Positions 1 through 11,622 of a stretch of DNA of 64,000 bases are shown here, piece after piece. The stretch lies in the NCBI GenBank assembly GCA_028554645.1, contig JAQOOI010000070.1, positions 744,001 to 808,000 of the forward strand, read 5' to 3'. Numbering within the stretch: position 1 is the first letter of the stretch; each line of letters opens with the position of its first letter. This DNA comes from Omphalotus guepiniiformis. Taxonomy: Eukaryota; Basidiomycota; Agaricomycetes; Agaricales; Omphalotaceae. Made by a program: the position numbers and the translations under genes. The notes under the pieces were generated by a model that was given only the letters and a program-made list of their open reading frames with translations, was not told the DNA's origin and made no database searches.

Positions 1-203
1 GACTACATATGTCAAATTGCGTATCATCATCATGCCTTTTCACCATACCACTCAGTCTTATAATAACTACACAGAATGAAGGGAACCCTCGTTGCTGGAA
101 CGTGAGGCTCTATATCCATCGCTCTTGGGCCTTTCACTGAATCATTGTCATCTACGCACCAAACTCTATAGCATCAAATCTCTCAGCGACTCTAACATCC
201 TCA

Positions 204-771
204 TCACTGGTATCCCTCCCGCATACAGAACTGCTGATTTTTGCTTTTCCCGAACCTCGACAGATCTATTTCCCTGCAGCGCAAATGCACCGCCCTTGAT
301 CCCGCAATTCCCGCGCACCCGAAGTCATCACAGCAAGCAGAATCTTGGGAGGCTGTTGCAAGGCAGAACTTCTCGTACAAGCCGTACACCAGCTTGCTCT
401 CATCGACAAACCCATCAGTGAAAGTAGGAGTACTGATTGTACTAGGTCGGTGAAAGACGTGATGTGGATCGGGATGACGCTCCAAGGACTCTAGGAGGGT
501 GGTAATTGGCTTATTTGGAGAGGTGTGTTTCATGTCGGTTTCGGTGGTCCCGGATGTCTCAAATGGGTGCTCTCTGGGAGATAAAAGAGCAACTTCTGCG
601 AGGTTTGCGTCCTGGTGTGGTTTGAAAGCGTTAGCTTCATAACGATGCAGAGAAGTATCAACCCACCTCAAAAGTGATAGTCAAAGGTGAGGAAGCAACT
701 CCATTCAACGGAAAGATGACTGCGAAGACAATGCAGACGGTCGCAGCAAGCAAACCAGAACTACGCTTCAT
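204..771 (-). CDS. Small secreted cysteine-containing protein
   Basis: Two exons (771-667 and 611-204) give about 170 residues. The first exon encodes a clear signal peptide: a short basic N-terminus (MKRSSG) and a hydrophobic core ending near Gly-Val-Ala-Ser. The 55-bp intron starts GTGGGT, has a GCTAAC branch-like site and ends CCAG, and the frame continues without a break. The mature part is polar, with six or seven cysteines concentrated in the last 55 residues, including a CC pair and a C-x(5)-C spacing. No family recognised. A small secreted protein of this design could be an effector or an extracellular matrix component, but that is inference from size and cysteine content only. The start is the only ATG in front of the hydrophobic segment. 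Confidence 0.6.
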
Positions 772-1801
772 GGGAAGAGTCAAAAACCTGACACTGTAAG
801 CAAGTCTTTGAAGAATTCAATACCAATTATGAGAATGGACGTCACACACCTCACAACAGTGCGATTAGCGCCGAGCGGGAAGGCTTGACAGAAGAAGAGT
901 ACGCTCGGAGACAACTGAGCGACAGATTAGGCAGCTAACAAGATACAGGACAGGGTTTAAAGACACGGATAACCGGTCAAGTCGTGTACCGTGAAGACAG
1001 TAAAAGTAGTAGCACGTAGCTGCCTCAGCGTCACAGGGAATGAGTAACAGAGAGAATGGTGTAGGTCAGAAGTGGAGAAGCTCATGTCGTCCACAGTTTA
1101 TAGGGCTCGAGTTGCATTAGAGTTCACAGCTTCTTTTCTTGTGCTTCCGTAATGGATTGAAATTCAGGCAGGTGATGCCAAAGCCACTTCCTGAACCAAA
1201 CCTGAACCAGACACTGTCGAGCAGTATATCAATAGGCGAGTAAAGTACCAGCGAGCCTCAAGGCGGCATTCAATGCGGCAGTTGCTAGTCGACCTGTATC
1301 TGATTGAATATATGTTGTCAGGGACTGGGGTGAAAGCAGCCTGCCTGAGTATACAAAACGGGAGGAATACCTACTTTTACATCTGAAGCGACAGAACGCA
1401 CTCTTCATCAGCCACACCTGTACTCAGAGGGATTCCGAAAGCACGCTCACTACCAAGTGTCGAGTGTCGGTACCGGGATCTAAGAACAGCGCAAATCATT
1501 GGCAGGCAATGCTGTACATATTATTATCTGCTTTCCCGAAATGCCGCTGAAGTAACCAGATACTGCGGAGGATGGTGGCGGTCTTGGGGGGAGAAGTCCC
1601 GTGAAGAAGATTCACAACGAGTACTATTGAACGTAACAACCAATACCTCAATTGCCCATACTGGCGCAACAAGATGTACATATCCAGCAGAACTGGAAAA
1701 TGTTGTTAGACCATGCTGGTTTTTGAGGGAGTAATTATAAACTCACCTATCCTATAGAAATACAATGCCTCTCACCACATAGTGAGGGTCAAGCACGGTC
1801 T
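772..1801. other. Intergenic region, no supported gene
   Basis: Between the secreted-protein gene and OST4. The short ORFs on the minus strand here lack recognisable domains. A good donor-like sequence (AG/GTGAGT on the minus strand near 1745) could belong to a spliced 3' UTR of OST4, but this is not provable from sequence. Confidence 0.4.
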
Positions 1802-1933
1802 TCATGCTGACCTGTCCTGACCGTTCTTGGCAAGATATCTCGCATTTACAGCGACAAAGTGGTATCCAACGACGGTGAGCATAGCAAATATGCCGAGTGT
1901 GTTGGCGAGAGTGTAGAGAGTCGAATGAGACAT
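1802..1933 (-). CDS. OST4: Oligosaccharyltransferase subunit Ost4 (mini-protein)
   Basis: A single exon of 43 codons, starting ATG TCT CAT TCG. Ost4 is a one-helix subunit of the ER oligosaccharyltransferase that transfers the N-glycan to nascent proteins, and it stabilises the Stt3 subunit. The protein has the Ost4 layout: a few polar residues, one membrane helix (about residues 7-25) and the signature YHFVAVNAR just after the helix, matching the YHxVAVN motif of animal Ost4. The usual length is 36-45 residues. It is head-to-head with QCR8 (225 bp between start codons), so the two may share a promoter. The gene is easily missed because of its size; the frame and motif make it convincing. Confidence 0.82.
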   Translation of the reverse strand: MSHSTLYTLANTLGIFAMLTVVGYHFVAVNARYLAKNGQDRSA

Positions 1934-2158
1934 GATAAGAAAGCCTTTGGACAAAATTTAGGCACAGAGTCGATTAGTTAGAGAAAAGACATACGAGCGT
2001 GAAAGTTATATGAACGGTTGGCGGTGGAATCTGAATCGCGTCGACGTGGTCGAGGGGTTCAATGAAATGGCTTACATAATCCAGCAGCTGCCGGGGAATG
2101 TCGGTTGCAGGCTTGAACTCAACATCTACCACTCGAATTTCCTCTTCATTTATCCACC

Positions 2159-2703
2159 ATGAGACCCACTATTGCGCGCTCCAGCGAAATGCCTGGTCGT
2201 GAGTACTCAGAGTTCTTGCGCTTCTCTCGATTCTCCACTGACTAATTCTGCAGCACAAAGGGCCTGGGTGAGCAATAAATTGCTTCCATGGACATGAATA
2301 TAGCGTTAATCATTGGTTATGGCTCCCTTTCATTACTTAGAACTTGTGGTGGGGTGACAAATCCGGCGTCAAGCAGAAGGGTATCGTTCAATATAGTGAG
2401 TAGACCGATATTCGCAGAAAAGTAAATTTCAGCTCAATTCGGGATAGCCATATCGCCCTTCCAGTCCAAAGCTGCTCCGCAAATGATTCGTAGCTACATC
2501 TTCAACTTCTACAGGCGTGTCTCTGGTGAAGCAATATACTTTGTCATTCCTTTCGCTGCTGGTGCGTCAATAATTTTGGAGTAACTTCTGCCGCCTGGAC
2601 TGATGACTCTTGTGAAGGCTATGGAATCTACACATGGGCAAAAAGCCGTGAAGCCTGGCAAAATAGCAAAGCTGGTCATATTGCTGCTGGTGAACACCAT
2701 TGA
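2159..2703 (+). CDS. QCR8: Cytochrome b-c1 complex subunit 8
   Basis: Five small exons (2159-2198, 2254-2267, 2341-2395, 2433-2561, 2618-2703) join into 107 residues. Qcr8 is the small one-helix subunit next to cytochrome b in respiratory complex III (ubiquinol:cytochrome c reductase) of the inner mitochondrial membrane. Family hallmarks after splicing: NLWWGDKSGVKQKGIVQY in the N-terminal half (yeast has a similar WWGHMGGPKQKGI stretch), the SPFQSKA/FNFYRR region, one hydrophobic segment (AIYFVIPFAAGYGIYTWA) and a short polar tail. All four introns are GT..AG and 37-73 bp long. Exon 2 is only 14 bp. The length agrees with the family (about 95-110 residues). Confidence 0.88.
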
Positions 2704-3358
2704 AAGTTTAGAGAGATCTGTGAGTAATTTAGTTCCATTTCCGCACACCCCATTCAGTGATCTTGACCCAACACAGGTAGACACGATTAGCCACTATAGA
2801 GTCCGCTTAATGGAAGTCGCGATTGACACCCTTCCAATGAAACTGTCTTCTATGTATCTGGTAAGTTCAAGGGAATGGCGTTATCGTTGAAGACAGCGCC
2901 TTCTTCCTGCGAACCCAACGCCTTTCCTCAACAAACCTAAGGCAAACTCTCATTGTGACAACGCGTCAAATACAATTCAGTCTTTGAAGCTAGCCTGTGT
3001 TCTGCGGCCTCTCTTCGATGTGCTTTCGCTACCACATTGGCAGAACTCATCTGAAATTCGGTCCGACAGTAATGACCCGTAACAGCATCATATGCAGAGG
3101 AAGATACTGAACACCCTACAAACGCTTAATCATCTATCACTCATGGAGACATTGACCTCTAGAAGCTCTTGCGGTGTGCATGTATATTGTGATGTAGCGA
3201 TTCTAAGTAATAAGAGGTTGATGGGTTATGACTACTGATACAAATGAACATAATACTCTACGACTCTACGACTCTACGACAGTATCTAGTGAACAACAAG
3301 CATTTATAAAATAAATAAAGGATGTCTTAACGTGCTCGGCATATTACAGACATAATTT
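2704..3358. other. Convergent intergenic region
   Basis: Lies between the convergent 3' ends of QCR8 and the Myb-GST gene. It contains a short imperfect tandem repeat (CTCTACGA-type units near 3257-3280). No coding sequence supported. Confidence 0.4.
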
Positions 3359-5420
3359 CTATGCTTTAACTGGGTGTCCGTTTTTTACAGCTTGCCAAGA
3401 TTCTCTTGATGAAATGTCATTCCACCAACTGCATATACAAAGTTAGGACGACCAATTGCAAACGACGGATAAACAGCATCTTACCGGCTAACATTAGGGC
3501 CCTTCCTCGTTAAGATGTCGCTGCCAGCTTCCGTGAGCATAGCACCGCATGGTAGGTGGTACAAATCAGCTAGTGTTAGCTCCTGAAATCATATACACCG
3601 CGCGTGTCAGAAACAGGTAGGTTACGTCGAACAGAGTTACTTACATCGCCAGCGAGATATTTCTGTTGACTTAGAATCATTTCGTAGCCTTCAAGCTTTG
3701 ATGACAAGCCAGCTACTGATGCTTCGAATACTGCTTCGTCTGGAGCTAGACCTTTCCATCTATATACATAGTATCAACAGACAGTAAGCCTCTGAATGGA
3801 AAGGTGGACAGGAAATCATTACAGACCTCTTGATCACCCTCTCATATCCTGCCTTGGACGCATAAGGGTCGAAGTTAAAAACTTCACTGAAAACAGCTTG
3901 CTCGAAAAGAGCACCGGCTTTGATGTTATACGCATCAGGTATTAATTTTGTCCCCTGTCCAGCGTACTTTGTGGCAATGTAACGACATATTGCCCGAGAC
4001 TCGCACACGATGAACCCATCATCGTCCTGCACGCCACAAAGAAACTTGTCAGCTCTTAGACCCGGTAGCAAATAAACAGATTTTCTCACAATGTAGGGTA
4101 TCTGCCCGAAAGGCTGCTTATACCGTAGCTCGTTCTCCGACATATCGAGGTTGATGAACTCATACGGCACCTGCTTCTCATGCAGCACAATCTGAACCCG
4201 CGCCGTGGACGCGCAAAACGTTGAGCCGTAGAGCTTCAATACTTTTGAGCCAGATGGTGTCGGGCACGGGCTTGTCGCAGATGTGTCGAACGGCGAGAAG
4301 GCCGATAGCACGACGTGCGAGTTCTTTGGTCCTGACCCACTCGTAGAATTTGGATCTATAGATTGGCCATAGGGATATTTGATCGGAGGCAATGTGAAAA
4401 GACCGTCGAGGGTCAGCGAGTCAAGTGCGGAGTCATCGATATCTGAGAATTGAGCTGGGGACCAGGTAAAAGGATCATTCAGATCGAAACACGAAGGTTG
4501 GGTGAACGATGGGGCTGATAATTCAGGTATTACGGCAGCGGGGGTCACGGGAGAGACACTCGCGGAGGATGTGGAAGCTGACGAGGAGGATGCGTCACTC
4601 TCGCATGGGCTTTGCCGGCGAACTGGTGGAAAGCCGTTGGGAAAGTGCCCACCCCGAGTTATGCTGTTGTATCGATATTTTCATACATGAATGAATTGCC
4701 AGTCGGTAAAAAGACGGTGGAGAACATACCGATTCTTAGCTGACAGCCCGGTTCTGCCGGGGAAGTACGTCTTCACAATTTTGGACCAGAACTTGCCATG
4801 CTTCTCCACGGCTTCGAGCAACATTACATCCTGCAAGCGAGGATTCAGCTCCTTGTATGCGCTGGGAGAACCAAATGAAGAATAGTACCTCTTCTGAGGT
4901 CCAGCTTGTTCGATCGATGGTAGGGTCTAAAGTGTCCTTCCACCGCTTAGCACATTCTTGAAACCCATTGATCAGCTATGGTCTGCGACGACAACGATGG
5001 ACGAGCTTACGGTCACTATTTCGTGTATGAACAGCAGCGGCGATAAGTGTCCATCTAACGGGTCGCCTGTATAAGTTGTTGACATGTCCACTATGAATGA
5101 AGGACGGCCGTACCTTGTACCATACTTCTCTATGGCCTTCACCAGTCTGTCATCTTCATCTGGGGCCCAGTTGCCCTTCACAACGTCCGACGTTGACAAC
5201 TTTGCAAACCAGCGTTTTCGACAGTCCTTGTTGGTGCGGTTCGGGACGTGTTTTGCTATAGCATGCCATTTCGATGGGCTCGAAGTACCAGGATCCTCTG
5301 CAAATAGTTCAGCTATGGATCGACGAAGAAATGGTCGTTACTCGATCGACCTTTTGCTACTGCATCGCGGAGGAGTTGATCCTCTTGTGGTGTCCAAGAT
5401 CGACGTTCCCGATAGAACAT
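3359..5420 (-). CDS. Myb/SANT triple-repeat protein fused to a glutathione S-transferase
   Basis: Ten exons (5420-5351, 5297-5114, 5054-5011, 4956-4889, 4830-4730, 4663-4090, 4026-3827, 3759-3645, 3582-3485, 3428-3359) give one uninterrupted frame of 507 codons. Residues 1-155 hold three Myb/SANT repeats: RRSWTPQEDQLL, then HVPNRTNKDCRKRWFAKL with KGNWAPDEDDRLVKAI, then TSWTSEEDVMLLEAVEKHG with FPGRTGLSAKNR. Residues 156-296 are a Ser/Pro-rich linker. Residues 297-507 are a full phi-like GST: VLKLYGSTFCASTARV, KQPFGQIPYI and DGFIVCESRAICRYIA in the thioredoxin fold, then a helical half ending in RWWNDISSRESWQAV. The large sixth exon spans the linker and the GST start with no stop and no in-frame ATG before the GST, so the fusion is in the DNA. 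The exon 1 donor (GTCGAT) is weak; a GTAACG a few bases on is an alternative. Two overlapping transcripts remain possible. Confidence 0.72.
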
Positions 5421-7883
5421 GCTTTACAGTAGTAATCGTTGCTGAGAGAGCAAACTTGATTGAAAAGAGGGCAAGTGATGGGTGCTTGAACAGGAAACAG
5501 GAATATGCCACGCTTATAGCGTGAAGAAGCTTTTTATTTTTAATGCGGCATATGAAGAGATATAAGAGTTGTCCAAATTGAGGTAATGATTTTGGATTTC
5601 GGTATGTCGCAGACTTCGGGATGTCGGATATACACAATCATCTACGGAACCACCAATAACGGCGCTTTGGTAGATTGCGGCATGGTCCCGCATAGACGCA
5701 AATAGCGGCCGCTGAATTGTGCGGTGCTGATAAAAGGGGGTAAGGCCCAACCCAACATTCTTTATGCCCAGATGCTGAATTCCCAATTCCCACGTCTATA
5801 TATGTATTCGTTCCTTGCGAACCGGAATGGGCAAGGTGGGCGGGCGGGCGTCAGCCACCATGCGACTACTCCAGCCGCTCGCGATTAGACTAGTCAAAGC
5901 ATGTCATTGAGTGAAACTAAGAATCGGAAGATAAAGTACAGTACCTTTTCGCCTGATTTCATCCTAGTACCAAAGTACATACATCTTGTAGAGGTACAAT
6001 AACGATCACGAGATCGCAGCTCCTGTCGAAGACAATGGTTTGAATTCCTGTGCTTTCACGGTGCCGAATGCCAAAGTAAGGATGAACTGTCAAAGACCGA
6101 GCAGGAAGCCAATCTTGTGTGAACGAATAAGAAGATACGGAGACAAAAGATAAATGGCGCAGAGGTATGTAGGCGTATGGCAATGCCAGTCGACACCGCA
6201 GGTGGTAGATCGCTTCCGAGGAGCTTCGTCTTCGACCCCAATGAAGTTGCTCTTCTTTTCGTTTTTGGTTGCCATTGAAGATCAGAAAAGATATATATGA
6301 ACGCGTGCCATCGATTACAAGGTTTGTAGTTCGGACGTCGGGATGTCGTGACCAGTTCGTATAAGTGCTTGTCCGCGAACGCTGAGAACAATGCGAATGG
6401 GCTATGGGCTTGAACTGTGAGTATTGTCCCTTGTCCATCGAACGCTGAGAAATTTGTGTTTTCCAAAACTCTTCCGAACTTCCTGGAACTGCAGTTCGTT
6501 TCCGCCGTAGACTCGGAGGGCGATATGCGATTAGTTCTGATAAATCATTCCGCAGTCTCCATACAAATTCCTGGTCTGGAGAGAACTTCATTTTGTATTG
6601 TGATTTCAAGCGATTGTAAAATTACACACCTTTTCCAACATATGCTCCTATTACCGACCACTCTGAATCCTCCTTTGGCCAAATTGTCTCGACATATCGT
6701 CTACTGATAGACTGAAATCTGACCCATTAACCGGGTTGGTACATACTCCCAAATCGGGAACAGCCATACTGGGGCGATAGATGATTCGAAGTGAGGAAGA
6801 AGTTGTACAAGAACAGAGGATACGAGGATACATTGTCATAACATTATATGCAGTATGCAGTTTCGACACCGGGTGGAAAAGTTTAAACAAAGGATCGAGT
6901 CGGGACCCAGCGTCGCCTCATCTCTAGTGTGTCAGCGGGCCCGACGTCCCGGTCCAGACCTCTACGCCACCTTTACTTGCACTTCGACCCGAATTTCTGC
7001 TTTTTAAAGTACAGTGATTTACCTCGTTCAGATTTACACAATCATCTGCGATCTACCTCTGTCGAGCCTTCAAATCAAAGCTTCAATTTTTTAAATCTTA
7101 CCCACAAGTCAGGATCCCTCAAAATCACGGCAGTACTCATGGGGCCCATTGCCAATAAACTGAGTTGCAGCCCCAGCTTCCATTAACGCAAACACTCCTG
7201 CATAGGAATATCATGATAAGTATCTTTGTGAGGTCAGTGTGAACAGCATGTATACATGACATCGTCTGGAATCTTACGTCGAGACTCAAAATGAAAAACT
7301 AGCCCGGACCAAGGTAGGGTTTAATCAGAGCAAACCAGCTTACACACTGCTTACACCCGACTTCTCTTACTCCCGGGCCCGGGAGGTCTGGCTCTCACTT
7401 TGTTTCCCTTCGTAGTCACTTTCTTCGCAAATCCCAAATTGAGGTCCGCTTTCTCGTAAGACCAGTTTGATGACGGTACGAAGATACTGCTAACACGGCT
7501 GCCGGGAAAGATTGCTTCGGAATACAACCTTCACAATGATTTGATTCCGAGAATTGGAAAGTCTCCATGAAAGAAAATACAGCTAGTCAGTTTTCAATCC
7601 TTCATCACTTAAACTGTATCACTAAGCAAGGGTATGATAGAGTCTAAACCAACATGATACAGTCCGTCTCTGGTACAACAACAATTACAGGCTAACTTAC
7701 ATACAGCTCGCAAAACGCAGCATGTCACGGGCTGCCACTACTATCCCCTCTTATGCCCGCCACAGCTGCCCTCTATGTAGAATAACCCCGACCAAGTGGA
7801 ATAATCGAACACAATCACGTCCACCTCACATAAGCCGCAGACTCGAAAAATGACTTCTTGGAATCTCAAACCCAACGCGCTCG
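5421..7883. other. Long intergenic region without a supported gene
   Basis: About 2.4 kb upstream of the Myb-GST gene. Several overlapping minus-strand ORFs near 5950-6610 conflict with each other and have no domain or signal peptide. Pyrimidine-rich and AT-rich tracts are present. No RNA gene recognised. Confidence 0.4.
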
Positions 7884-9664
7884 TCACGATATCGTCGAGC
7901 TACGGGACCTAGGCCCTCTGGGTCTTGTCATCCTAGAAGCACCAGCACTGAAGCGAGCGTTATTTGGACTATCCGCACTATCTGGAGGCGAAAGCTGCCC
8001 ATGCTCATTCAGCAGCGGTGCGCTTCGTACTTGTACTTCCCTGCCATCATCTACACGAAATAAATAGAGAAATCAGTGCAGTTCATAACAAAGCCATGGA
8101 AATTTCCGTTTAGGCCGCAAAACTACTCACCAGAAAGCAGCTCTTCATTGTTTTCAGGCCTTTCCTTTCCCGTGCCCGCTTTTTCCTTCCCTTTACGTTT
8201 GTATTTGCTCTTGTCTTCACCATAAGTATTTGCGTGATGGAAAATCGCAACGGTCTCTGGTACTGTTACTTTATTCTCAAACAATATCGGAACCTTTGGC
8301 AATGCTTTGATCTTGCCTCCGAGCGGCTCGGAAGCTGAGGCTCCTTTGACAGTTCCAGTTCCTAGAGTTCGAACGGTACTTTGATGCCTTGATTGGAATG
8401 AGAGCAGGTCTAAGGAGTGACTTGTTAGACAAGGGGATTTGGGTGAATATCAAAGGAACTCACGCTGATCACCCGAAGATGAATGGCTATGGGCTGCCGT
8501 AGTATGAGCCCTAGCCCTCGGACGTTCACCTAGCAAAACATTCGAACCCGAGGGCACACCCATAGTTAGAGGGATCTTGGGATCGGAGATGCCCCCGAAC
8601 GCCCCCGGTCTTATATCATGAGCATCAGACAACCTTCTCCCAGTACGTTCAATTCTTCTATGTGAACAGCCTGCTGTAGGGTTCACAACTACGAGCTGTC
8701 GAGATCTCCGATATGTGGGTTTGCTTTCAGAGCCTACAACATCGGGACCATCTATATGATCACGGGAATGAGGCTCTGACGTTCCAAGTCTTGGCGGAGG
8801 CAGAACCGGTAACGTGCGCTGATTGTTGTCTATTTGACGAATCGATGAGGAGAGCAGAACATAAGATCGGGTGACACAGGGCTTACACCCACCAGGTTTG
8901 AGATCATCCATCTTTTCCGAGTTGATTGTTTTCGGCGTCGAGGTTGTTCCATTTGTACTAGTAATTGAGAAACGAGGTATAGACCTCCCAGGCTTATTCG
9001 TGAGAGTATGATTTGAGATCAACGCCGGTGGGGTTATAGAGGTCCCGGCAGATGCGTGAGGCTGAGCTAATCGAGAAGTATCGGTGAACAATCGATATGT
9101 CAATAGGATATATAGCCCAACAAAGACTTACACGACTGAGACATCCATGTATGCGCTCTCGGTCTAGTCGCTTGAGACTCAGGATTAGGCAGTGGACGTA
9201 TCGACACCTTCTGCTCAGCGGTGCTATTTTTGTCTGTCTCGCACGCGGTCTCGTCCACGGGAGTTAACAGGGACAATGCACCGGTACCGCCCCGGTCAGG
9301 TATCAAGAGCGGCTGCAACGTAGGCGGTGCTGATACCAACGCATGTAGATCATAAGGGGAGGAGCACAAGTACGGTGTATTTTTTAGCTGAATGAACGTT
9401 TTTACCGAAGAGAGCTTTGGCGTTACTCACATAGCATAAATGCTCGTTCTCGAACGACTGGCCTCCGGTTAGAACCACCTGTGCGCGGTGCTGATCTTTC
9501 AATCGTGCTGTTGAGAGTGAAGAAGCCGCGGTTTTCAGTGTTCATACGTATAGTGTAAATGGGTGTCCGTCGCAAGAAAGCACCTTAGTTTTGATTGGAA
9601 ATTCATTGAAATAAACGAAGAGTTGAAGAGATATTCACCTGTCAGAAACGAAGTATAGTCCGCC
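7884..9664 (-). CDS. Hypothetical Ser/Pro-rich protein (5' end unresolved)
   Basis: Seven exons can be joined in consistent phase: 9664-9639, 9507-9431, 9387-9132, 9066-8464, 8409-8131 and 8050-7884, with at least one further exon needed upstream because no in-frame ATG is present. The N-terminal part contains the ordered-looking stretches LTARLKDQHRAQVVLTGG and ENEHLCYLKNTPYLCSSPYD. The rest (over 400 residues) is low-complexity, rich in Ser, Pro, Thr, Arg and Lys, with a basic run KYKRKGKEKAGTGKERPE and a tail RPRGPRSRSSTIS. I recognise no family. Composition suggests a disordered nuclear or regulatory protein, which is inference only. An internal GTAAGC..CAG pair near 8888-8820 could be another intron. 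Confidence 0.55.
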
Positions 9665-11622
9665 CTATGTTTCCAAATTCACAGCACAGTGATTGAAAAC
9701 ACTCGACGTTTGCGTCGTTATGGCGTTGTGTGACCGTCTACGTGGTCGATGCTTCTACTCTGAATCAAAAGCTCCAGTCAGTCCGGGATTGATGCCAGCA
9801 ATAAAGAAAGAGCCTACTCTTTTCGTTAATAGCGCCAAGTCCCCGTGACGAGTCCACTCTTCGTCCAAAATCGCGGCGTAAATGCGTCCTGTCAAGGCAC
9901 TTTATAACAAGATATCTGTAGTGCGTCCTTTTAACTCCTTCCCAACCACAGCTTCCAGAGATGGACGGAAAGCTCAGAAAGCTCGGAAAAACAAAAAAGG
10001 CAGACCGAATATGGGTACCAGATGAAGAATGAACGAAAGAAGGTTGAAACTGTAGACTGTAACGAATCACTGATTCCGAGTCTAGTATATAATAACCAAC
10101 ACTACGCAGAACATACCTCCATCAAGTCATGCGAGACAGCACGCAGGTATCACCGAGGGGGCCATATCCTGTTCGCCACGCTATCATCGGCGATTTGTTG
10201 TCTCTAGGTCACTGGAAGTTTTTATTCATTCTTGTGAAACTGATTGGAGACCGCGCTGGAGGGGGTTGGAAAAACGCAAGTCGCAAGGCACTGCGGAGGA
10301 GAATCAAGATTTCTGATTATTCAAGTCATTCCGAACGCCCCCAGCTGATTTTTCCCCAATATCACACCATAACGTTTCTATACCGCTCCCGTTCTGCCGT
10401 CCGAAATCAGTGATACCAGAAGCATTGACCAAAGAAGGGGGCACTGGTTTCCGTGTCGTGTTCCGAATCAAGACCGGATGGTTGTGATTTGAGATCTATC
10501 TGCATAACAGAAAAACAGGATAAGTGAGCTTTTTTGACATAAGGCTGCTGTTGAAAAATTGTGGAAGTTGTGCAGCTGTATAACATTGACTGTGCATATG
10601 GATGTATATGGATCCAAGTTGTTCACTAGTTTGCGCAATTGGCGAACCACTTTAACAGGATTACATAAGACTTACCGCGATCATTTTCCGATTCGATTGC
10701 CAGCGACAGGTACGGACTTACGCACGAACGGCCAACCTGGAACCAACGACTCGAGCCTCAAATTCATGATCATCGATTCGCTGACATAGCCAGGATTCAT
10801 GTATATCAATTCAAAATACACCGCCAGAGAGGTAGAATTGAGCTTCCATGCTCTAATTTTCATTTCGGAACTGACCCCCCTTAGTATCGGTTTCCGTGAT
10901 GAACATAGCAGCTAGGCTGACGGTGCACGGAATACGAGAAGTCGACGTGTCCATCGCAGCTGAGCGCTGAGCGCTGAGCATTGATATGTGATGGTTGACG
11001 AAAGACACGCGCGCGCGGGTTAAAAAATCGTAAGATAAAATAAATCTTCAAAACCTCTCCAAAGGCTACGAGCTTCCCTCCGACGGCCGTCTAGTAAGGT
11101 ACGTTAACCCAGTCACTACAAATCCTTGGAGTATTAATCTCTTCGGACTTCAAAAGAGGTCAAAAAAGGGAAAACAAGCTTGAAGTGCTACAAACCGTAT
11201 AACACGGAAAAGTTGCGGTACTTTCAGCCGTCTTCAGCGGTAGAGATGCGGTAGGTCTTTAGCGGGAACTGTATATGTTACATGGACGCAACGGGTGCGG
11301 ACGCGGGTAAGTTGTACTTGGTATGAGTGGCTTGCACAGTAAACAATTGCTCATCGGTGAGCATTCGGAAATGGGGTCACTCGAAAATCATGAATTGACA
11401 AGTTCATTGTTCATTCCCGGAAACTCTCCTCCTAGATACAGATGCATATACATAACATACAAAACACTTCCATATTGTCGAATTCCAAACATTCGTATAC
11501 AACTAAATGCCCGATAGCGCAAAACGTCCGTTGGATTCATGCAAAAAAAATCCATCACAAACTCGAAAGCAAGGTCAAACATCATTCGAACGGATCGGTG
11601 TCATCAGTCAACGTTTCAACGT
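9665..11622. other. Intergenic region, possible upstream exons of the preceding gene
   Basis: The missing first exon(s) of the minus-strand hypothetical gene should lie at about 9.7-10.15 kb; an ATG GAG/GTATGT exon-like site near 10120 is one candidate. Beyond that, short ORFs only. A small direct repeat of TGAGCGC occurs near 10963-10980 and a CGCGCGCG run near 11010. Confidence 0.35.

Noticed and set aside
5959..6609. Overlapping minus-strand ORFs of 216 and 136 codons
   Set aside because: Two conflicting frames, no domain, no signal peptide and no splice continuation.
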